Below are positions 57,223 to 64,000 of a stretch of 64,000 nt of DNA, piece by piece. Within the stretch, counting starts at the first letter, position 1; each line of letters starts with the position of its first letter. Made by a program: the position numbers and the translations under genes. The notes under the pieces were generated by a model, which ran no database searches, had not been told where the DNA came from, and was given only the letters and a program-made list of their open reading frames with translations. This DNA comes from Grammothele lineata. Its lineage: Eukaryota; Basidiomycota; Agaricomycetes; Polyporales; Polyporaceae. The DNA lies in the NCBI GenBank assembly GCA_002150815.3, contig NDFF03000030.1, forward strand, positions 186,001 through 250,000. The letters run 5' to 3'.

Positions 57223-59419
57223 GGTGGTCGGCTGGTGGGTGGGTAGTGAGGTCCGATTCGGTGGATGGAGGGGGTGTCCAGTGGGGGAGCGACAGACCAG
57301 GGGCGGATTCGGTTCTTTGGGGAAGCGAAGCTTATATGTCTCGTGGGGCAGCCGGAATCGGCCTGGTACGAGTAGGCGGATAGTGAGTAGAAGACAGAGA
57401 TACGGAGGGTGGAGACCGGAGGCTGACTCACGGTCGCAGCTCAGGTGTCGAAGAGCGTTACGCGCGTTCTCAAGAGCGACGGTGAGAGTGAACTTGCAGG
57501 AACGAAGAACTCGCCATGAGCGCAAGGATTGATAAAGCCTTGGGAGCTGCCCCCTTCATGGATAGCCGTAGAAAGGTTGAAAGACAAGAAGAAGAGAGTA
57601 GATGTCCAGGCAGCTTATGGAGAGAGAAGAGCACTGGGTATGTCACCCGCAACGCAATGGTCAGCAGGTGAGAACGAGAAACAGGTCCGATAAGTGGGAC
57701 AGCAGGAGAGCCGAGTCTTGAGATAACGCGCGCATTGAAACGCTATGATGGCGCAGCGTTGAGAGCGTCTGCTTTTTGCTTCGTAACGAAGGTCGTATCG
57801 GTACGAACGCGAAGGCACCCCTACGAAGGCGTGTCGCGGGAATGCACGTCATGAACATACCCGCCACATGGATGGTGCGGTTATGCACTGCGCGTACTCA
57901 GGCATAGAACTCGACTTCGTGAGCGACCTGTGATGACAGACCGGTGTTAAAACACTTGACGATCCCATGAAATGATGAACGGTAGCATACCTCGCAGTGA
58001 ACCTGAAAATCGGGGAAAGATGGCCGCGCGGATCGTTGAGAGGTTGCGATTACGTGGTTACCGCACGAGAGGAGTGCTCCGGCTAGTAGACCGAAGAGGC
58101 CGTCTTCTCAAACGCGAGTGACGGCAGGGTGTTTCGGTGTATTTACTACCCATGCACGTACTCTGCGCATACAAATGCACAGTCAAGGACCCAGCCCAGG
58201 GCCGTCAACGGACATGCCCCTTAACGCCGGCCCTGGGCCACTGTTAGAGTGTAGCCGGCCCTGGAAAGGTTCGCGGAGGGACACGCATACAGCCACCGAG
58301 GGGAGCCGGTGTGCACCCCGGTAACGCGGAGAAACTTCGCGCTTGGGAGCGATGAGGCTGCTTCCTGTTGGGTGGCACAAGAACTCCGCTTGCATTCGAG
58401 TCGAGGGGACCTGACAGATGGAAGACATCATCTCAGCAAACGTTCGTCCCCTGAAACAGCATGATGCGCCTCCGTCGCAGGTAAATAACTCATAAGGTTC
58501 GTGCTAGACAGTAAACACGGAGGGGGACAGTCGACCCAGGGGCCAAAAGAAGAAGACGAATGCCGTGGCATAGGATGTACAGGGAGCAAAGCTGTGTGGG
58601 AAGGAGTACGTACTCAGGGACGCAAGTATGATCCTGCTATTTCGACATCGTCGGGTATCCCGTGCTCGTGCTTGGCGGCCCGCCGAATTGGAGTTGTGGG
58701 TGTTGGGCCCCACTCGACTGCGGTGCGGGGCCGGCGTCGGACAGCAACGACAGCAGGGTTGGTCTAGCAAAAAGCGCGGGAGGTTGGATGAGCGGCGATG
58801 TGGTTCCGGAACAAAGGAGAACTCGAGACGCAGGGAAGCCCGCGGTCAGAAGAGCCGTCGAATGGCCTAGCCCGGACACAGAAGTGAATAGCAGCGCATG
58901 GGCGTGGTCCAGATTAGCCGCGGAGAAAGGCTTTCTGAGAACAAAAGTCCAGGAGGTGGAGATAGACCTGGCGTTAGACGACTCAGAGGAGTGTGGCAAG
59001 CGAGTGCACTCGGCTGTCGTGGACGGAAGAAAACATGCAGCGCAGCGGCATACGCGAGCGCTCCGCCACGCGTCATCCCTAAACTGTTCAAGGGAGTAGA
59101 CGCCCGCGTTCATCTCATCCCGCTGCCATGTCCAACCGCACGCAGGCCTCGAGCGCAGTTCTAAAACCGCCGGCGAGACCCGCGAAGAGAGGATCCATGG
59201 CCGGCGTCGTGCCACTCCTCGGCTTCTCGTTGATGGAGAGCCTTCCTGCTGTCATCATGGGGCTCGGCCTGCTCCCTCACAAGCCAGAACCTTGAAGGTT
59301 CTTTCGCCGCCCTCTATATAAGACCCTTCCCGCCCCTGTCCGTCCCCGCCCTCCCGCATCCATAACCTCATCTACACCTGCAGGAGACGACTCCCATTGC
59401 ACATACCCAGACGACCAAA
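57223..59419. other. Long intergenic stretch upstream of the CFEM gene
   Basis: About 2.2 kb. It contains the promoter of O-methyltransferase 4, an 11-base perfect inverted repeat (GCCCAGGGCCG 58194-58204 and its complement 58228-58238) and, just before the CFEM ATG, a TATATAAG box (about 59316) followed by a pyrimidine-rich stretch. A 192-codon minus-strand frame at 58637-59215 has no family features. Confidence 0.5.
59316..59323 (+). promoter_or_regulatory. Probable TATA box of CFEM copy 2
   Basis: CTATATAAG lies about 100 bases upstream of the ATG at 59420, followed by CCCGCCCCTGTCCGTCCCCGC pyrimidine-rich blocks and CATA/ATC initiation-like context. Placement and the strong coding bias of the gene suggest high expression; inferred. 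Confidence 0.5.
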
Positions 59420-60530
59420 ATGAAGTTTGCAGCCTTCGTCGCCCTCCTCGCCGTTGCCGGCGCGCATGCCCAGTCGAGCTCGACGGCGTCCGCGCCCCCT
59501 TCCTCAACCTCCGGCATCACCCCGTGTATTCTCACTTGTGTCTCTCAGGCTGCCTCCGCCAACGGCTGCTCTGGCATGTAAGTCCTCTCCTTACACCACA
59601 ACTTCTCAGGTCGCGGTCGAGGCGTCTAATACTCCCCTGATGATCTTCACACTGACGTCACCATTACCTCTCCTCACAGAACGGACATTGGCTGCGTCTG
59701 CACGAACCTCCAGTTCCAACAGGCGGCACAGAGCTGCCTCGAGAGCTCCTGCACCGCGGCAGATATCAAGGCCGCACAGGCCCTCCAGTCCGCGGAGTGC
59801 GCTGCGAGTGAGTACTCACTTCCTTACTCTATTTCCGCCTCGGTGCTTTTCGCCCTCAGAGCGGCCCCGTGACGTTCCAGTCGCGGTCTCCCCCACGCAC
59901 ATGCGCTCCGCGCCTCTCCATTCAAATATTCGCGGACCCTCCACGGGGCCATGCGCGTCGGGGCGCGTGCCTCGTTCGCGTACGATGCGTCCTGGTGCGC
60001 GGTGATGGTGTGCATGCCTCGTGACGTCGACGTCGCGGCCAGGAGAAGTCTGGATGTCGCGTCGTGATTTTCCTCCCGTGCGCGGCGTCTCGGCCGCGCA
60101 TTCTCCATCGCGTTCTCCCCCCCGCCTCTACCCTCTCAGCTATTCTCCCTTGGAACCTCGCGCTAATACCACTCCCCCAGTCTCCTCCGGCGCATCCAGC
60201 ATCGCCACCGCAACAGGCACCTCCAGCTCCGGCTCCGCCACCAGCACCGCGACCGCCCCCGGCTCGACCGGCTCGTCCGCCGCCTCCTCCCTCTCGTCGG
60301 GCGCGTCCTCGCTCTCCTCCGTCGCCTCCTCCGGCATATCCTCGCTCTCGTCCGTTGCGTCGTCCGTGGCCTCGAGCCTCACAGCCACCTCGGGCTCCGC
60401 CACGAGCGGCGCGGCGACGAGCAACGCTGCGATGGCTCTGGCTGGACAGTGGGGCGCGGCGAAGGGCGGGCTGGTGGGTGTGGGCGTGGCGCTCGCGGGC
60501 GTCCTCGTCGGGGCCGGGATGGTCTTGTAA
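59420..60530 (+). CDS. CFEM-domain GPI-anchored surface protein (copy 2)
   Basis: Three exons: 59420-59577, 59680-59807, 60181-60530. The signal peptide is MKFAAFVALLAVAGAHA. The CFEM domain PCILTCVSQ...NGCSGITDIGCVC...SCLESSC...SAEC holds all eight cysteines, with Asp at the position three before CxC that binds haem in known members. A Ser/Ala/Thr-rich stalk (SSLSSVASSVASSL) follows, then a hydrophobic C-terminus (LVGVGVALAGVLVGAGMVL) for GPI attachment. The second intron, 373 bases, is much longer than other introns in the window; an alternative acceptor at 60139 is possible but less natural for the frame. Likely in the cell wall or membrane, in haem/iron handling or surface interaction. 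Confidence 0.92.
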
Positions 60531-60953
60531 GACGCGGGCATGTGAGTTGTGAGAGTGAGAGATGCGAGATGGCGTGCGGCGGGCGTAGAGAAAAACACGA
60601 GATCGGGGCGAAGGAGGAGGACGCGTTGGAGGTGGACTTGGTACGGCTGACGCTTTCTGTGACGCACGATGTGTTGTTGTGTATGTATGTATAGTAGCGC
60701 GAACGATGCTTACGCGGCTTTGTGCTCGAGTGATACTGGTCTACTTAATATGGTCGAATTCTTGGTTCCCATCGCATCAGAGGAGTGCACGCATCGAGCC
60801 ACCGAGATACAAGAAGTAACGCTGTATGCGCTCTTTAGTCGGAATGTCCTCTTTTCGAGCTACAGAAGACAGTCATTCTGGCCGCTCCACACGAAGCCTG
60901 AGCCAGTGCGAAATTCATACATATGGTCAAAAACGTCTTACCAGAATAAATGA
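60531..60953. other. Intergenic (3' flank of CFEM gene)
   Basis: About 420 bases with no gene. Includes the T-run terminator of the minus-strand tRNA at its right end. Confidence 0.5.
60929..60933 (-). terminator. Pol III terminator of tRNA-Glu
   Basis: Five T's on the minus strand, about 20 bases past the tRNA 3' end, the expected RNA polymerase III stop signal. Confidence 0.75.
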
Positions 60954-61025
60954 TTCCGATACGGGGAATCGAACCCCGGGCTATCGCGTGAGAGGCGATA
61001 ATGTTAGCCACTACACCATATCGGA
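60954..61025 (-). tRNA. tRNA-Glu (anticodon CTC)
   Basis: 72-base cloverleaf on the minus strand. The acceptor stem TCCGATA pairs with TATCGGA, followed by discriminator A. D-arm/A box is TGGTGTAGTGGCTA. The anticodon stem ATCGC/GCGAT closes loop CTCTCAC, giving anticodon CTC, which reads GAG. The T-arm CCGGG(GTTCGATTC)CCCG contains the B box GGTTCGATTCC. No intron. A 5-T terminator follows. GAG is the preferred Glu codon in this GC-rich genome. Confidence 0.97.
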
Positions 61026-62311
61026 TGACAACTAAATATACCAAATAAATATATATAATTTGGACGGTCTGCATCCAGGGGTTTCCTTTCGCTGCAAGTT
61101 CAACCCCGAAACTACGACGTTACAGGCTCGGAAGGTTAGACTCGAGTCCTAATCACCGTATCGATGCGCCGTGACCTTCTCAGTGTGTCTCGTACTTATC
61201 CCCACTCCTGCCAGGAGGCTGACACTCTTACTTGTAACCTGTTCGATTCAGTACTTAGTAGCACGCTTCACGTCACCCCCCTCGGAGCTTGTGCCCGAGA
61301 CTTTCGCGTCAGCCACGTTCGTACCCAGCGTAATTACTCAGTAGCTTATATGTACCCTTTCTGTGGGCCCGTCGACCTCGAGCACAGATATCGGTGTACT
61401 GGTACTATACGCCACATGACGATCGACGTCCAACTCCAAGACAGTGGCGGCGCTGCACATGGTCGTTCTGGATGCCGAGCGTGCCCAGTACTTACTAGTC
61501 ACGACTTATTTACTGCTAGGTCGGATCAGGCTCGGACTAGGGGACAGTCGTGAATTGCTAGTTAGGGGTGCCGCCGCGCTCAGTCTCGGTCAAGGAAGGC
61601 CGACTCACGACTCGCCAGGGAAGGTCGGGCCGACGTTGGAGTGTGGGCGTAAGTACGATTGCGTTGGGCATCTTGAGCGTGTTTGGCATTCTCGGAATAG
61701 CCTACAAGTACACTAGCGTACCGCGCGCGCGTAAACCCCAGGAGGCGAACAGAAGAAACCCGAAGAAACGACCAGCCTGACCGCTCAGCGCTCAGCGACT
61801 GAGGGACAGGGGGAAAGGCGGTTACCAGTAAACCAGCCCGGAACCGATTAGAAACTTGGAGGAGTAACGGATAAATACGTGATAAACCTTCGACATACGA
61901 GCCACGAAACACACGCGCGCAGGTGAGACCGAGTGGGACGGAATGAAAGGGATAGGAGGCTAGCAGGATAGGAGGGCAGCAGGATAGGAGGGTAGGGTAC
62001 AGCAGTGTAGCGGCAGCGCCGGATCTAGGGTACGTCATCGCGATCGTGGACAGGTGAGCAGTGAGCAGCGTGAACGTGAGGGCATGTGTTAATGGTGATG
62101 TTGATGTCTAGGTATGTACAGATACAGACGGAGCGCGAGCGCGGGGCAGGTCAGTGTCCGAGCAGATCGGGACGGGACGAGTGTGCATGGGGAGAGGGCA
62201 AGACGGGGTGCGGGAACGTCTATGAGAGTACGTAGCGGGGTGAGGGATAGTATGACCATGAGAAGGGAGATGGGTAAGTAGGATTGGAGGAGCTACAGAA
62301 TCGAGGCACAC
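61026..62311. other. Intergenic right of the tRNA
   Basis: About 1.3 kb. Contains AGTACTTAGTAG (about 61251) and AGTACTTACTAG (about 61488), near-repeats of motifs at 20240 and 20490, and a three-copy 16-base tandem repeat at 61950-61997. These could be remnants of a tRNA-targeted element, but no open frame supports it. No gene found. Confidence 0.45.
61950..61997. repeat. 16-base tandem repeat, three copies
   Basis: GGATAGGAGGCTAGCA, GGATAGGAGGGCAGCA and GGATAGGAGGGTAGGG in tandem. A short minisatellite with 1-3 differences between units. Confidence 0.75.
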
Positions 62312-64000
62312 TCATGCAGAGCGCGGCGGGCTGAACGCAGACGAGAAGAACCGACTCACGACCCCCGCCCTGCCCTCTCTCGCAGGGGCAGACACGGGGG
62401 TAGTTGCAGCTGCAGCGAGGAATGGCCCGCTCGTCGTGCTCGCGAGCCCCGCAGAAAGGGGCACGGCGCGGCGCGAACCTGCGTCGATGACTTGACCTTG
62501 CTCTGCGGGGGTAGGACTTGAGCGAGAGTTCCAGTCGTAGTTGGACGGCTCGTAGTCTGAAGAGGTGGGTGATGGATGTTGCGAGCACGCTAGAGAGGAC
62601 CCGCGATTAGAACGTTGACGTTGATGGGTAGAAAGTTGAAACGGAGAAGAGAAGGAGAAACTCACAAGGCGAACGCGTCGTCGCAGAGCTGCTCCCAGAC
62701 TTCAAGTGAACCGCGTCCCGGAAATCGAAGAACCGACCGCGCGCATCCGCGTACTCTCCGTCCTCTGCGTCAAGAAAAAAAACGCGTCAGCACCCAGCCC
62801 CACCCACAACCCCAAGTAGACTCAAAAAGACGTACCAGACCCCGGATAACTCCACGGCGCGCGCCCGCTCGCCTCGTACCCGTATACCTCGGGCGACGTC
62901 TGGCGCGCCTCCCCCGGGCGGCGTTCGACATCAAACCCCCGCCACGACTCGAACCCGCCGAAGGGGACGAAGGGGGCGCCCTCGCTCTCGCCTGTCCCTG
63001 TCGACTCGGAGCCGTCGGACTCGGAGGAGAGGCTGGTTGAGGGGCGGCGGGAGAGGACGTGTGCGTGTGTGTGTGCGTGTGTGTGGTGGTCGTGGTTGTG
63101 GAAGTGGTTGGGGAAGTGGACACCGGCGGCGTGTGGGACATACGCGTCCTGCCGCGGGGTGAGGCTGATATCCAGCCGAGGCGGGAGCGGAGGCGGGGGC
63201 GACCGCTCTTCCCCGACGCGAAGGCCGAGGCCTACGTTCGCCGCCTCCCGCTCCCGCTCCAAGCCTGCATCCGCGTCCTCCCCACTCGCGACGTCAAACA
63301 GCCCATCCGACACCCTCGCCCACCGCTCCAACAACCACATCAGCACCTCCCTCCTCTCCCTCCTCTCCCTTTCCCTTCCCTCCTCCCCTCCCCCTTCTTT
63401 TGCTCCCCCGACACCTGAAACGGAACCCCCAGCAAGCGCACCCCCAAAGATCCTCGCCACATCTTCCAGCCCGATCCCATTATCAGGCGACAGCGGCAGC
63501 TGCGTGAAGAACCCCAGCAAGTACGCGAGCAGCGCCGCGTGCGCGGGAGGCGAGAGGCGGAGGAGGTGCTGCGCGCTCGAGATCTGGAGGGACTCGGCGG
63601 CGAGGAGGGAGAGTTTGCGTTCGGAGGGGGTGAGCGGCGGGTGTTGGGGTGCGCGAGAGTGGGTGTAGGCGGAAGAGGAAGAGGAGGAGGGAGGGGGCTG
63701 GTAGTGCGGGGAGAAGTAATCCTCGTCCCGCTCATCCGCCATCTCTACGTCCCCATCCCCGTCCCCCTCCGCGCGCCTCACAGTCGGCTCCACACACAGC
63801 CTATACAGCGCCCTTACGAGGTTCCCGTCTAAGAGCGGCTCAGGGAGCGCATCGAGGTACGCCTTGAGCAGCGCGCAGATGTCCGCTGTCGTCTCCTTCC
63901 GGAGAGATGCGCGCGTCGTTGACGCGGTAGGGGCGAGTGCGGGGCATGGATGCGCGTGCGCGGCGCCGAGAACGGGAGAAGACGGAGATGAAGGGGAGGA
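62312..64000 (-). CDS. RhoGAP-domain protein, C-terminal part (runs off right edge)
   Basis: The 5' part lies beyond the window. The visible frame starts in the RhoGAP domain: LKAYLDALPEPLL (the helix with the family's LPEPLL motif), then HLLRLSPPAHAALLAYLLGFFTQL and GLEDVARIFGGALAG, matching the end of RhoGAP folds. The conserved catalytic Arg loop would be upstream and is not seen. After the domain comes a ~250-residue low-complexity tail with a His/Thr/Ala run (HTHAHTHAHV) coded by a CA-type microsatellite at 63059-63090, and two further exons ending FSSAFSPPRSA and TGA at 62312. Such proteins switch off Rho/Rac/Cdc42 GTPases controlling polarity and actin. About 120 residues between the visible LPEPLL and LLRLSPP helices are an unusually long, Ser/Pro-rich acidic insert. 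Confidence 0.87.

Noticed and set aside
58637..59215. 192-codon minus-strand ORF
   Set aside because: No recognisable domain, overlapped by open plus-strand frames, and no paralogue in the window.
61110..61150. Possible second tRNA-like T-arm (GGTTAGACTCGAGTCC)
   Set aside because: No acceptor or anticodon stem can be formed around it.

Overview
The window is nuclear DNA of a filamentous basidiomycete, most likely an agaricomycete; a Polyporales-like source is my inference. The reasons are that almost every gene is split by short GT-AG introns of about 50-60 bases, the DNA is GC-rich, and the families are typical of mushroom-forming fungi: DUF6535 membrane proteins, leucine-rich F-box-like proteins, CFEM surface proteins, phosphatidylserine-decarboxylase-like enzymes and a COMT-type O-methyltransferase cluster. 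No bacterial, viral or intact transposon gene was recognised.

Layout. 1-12.5 kb: the 3' end of a DUF6535 gene, a UPF1-like SF1 helicase with an exonuclease-like N-terminus (-), two tandem PSD-family decarboxylases (-), and a full DUF6535 gene (-). 13.8-18.5 kb: an MFS transporter and a flavin-reductase-like protein (both +), the latter with two microexons, then a diverged tandem repeat where its 3' end meets the 3' end of a minus-strand F-box-like gene (to 20.2 kb). 20.9-22.1 kb: a GPI-type CFEM protein (-). 22.9-38.1 kb: a segmental duplication in which a module (tRNA-dihydrouridine synthase, a small hypothetical gene, an F-box-like gene, a roughly 1.2 kb non-coding tail) appears three times. 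The synthase is intact only in the first copy, truncated in the second and broken by a stop in the third; the F-box-like gene stays open in all three. 39.1-40.6 kb: a complete five-exon G-protein alpha subunit gene with an unusual switch I and C-terminus, followed by about 1.5 kb of strongly pyrimidine-rich sequence. 42.8-44.3 kb: a fifth F-box-like gene. 46.4-57.2 kb: four paralogous O-methyltransferases, two plus then two minus, facing each other. 59.4-60.5 kb: a second CFEM protein. About 61 kb: a tRNA-Glu(CTC) gene. 62.3-64 kb: the C-terminal part of a RhoGAP protein that runs off the right edge.

How they fit together. The signalling genes (G-alpha, RhoGAP) and the tRNA are housekeeping-like single genes set between expanding accessory families. 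The O-methyltransferase cluster looks like a locally amplified tailoring function, because no polyketide, peptide or terpene synthase is visible in the window. The most distinctive structure is the three-copy synthase/F-box module, which shows one passenger gene decaying while another is kept. Exon joins given here were read by eye from splice signals and reading-frame continuity; protein starts and ends flagged as uncertain need transcript data.
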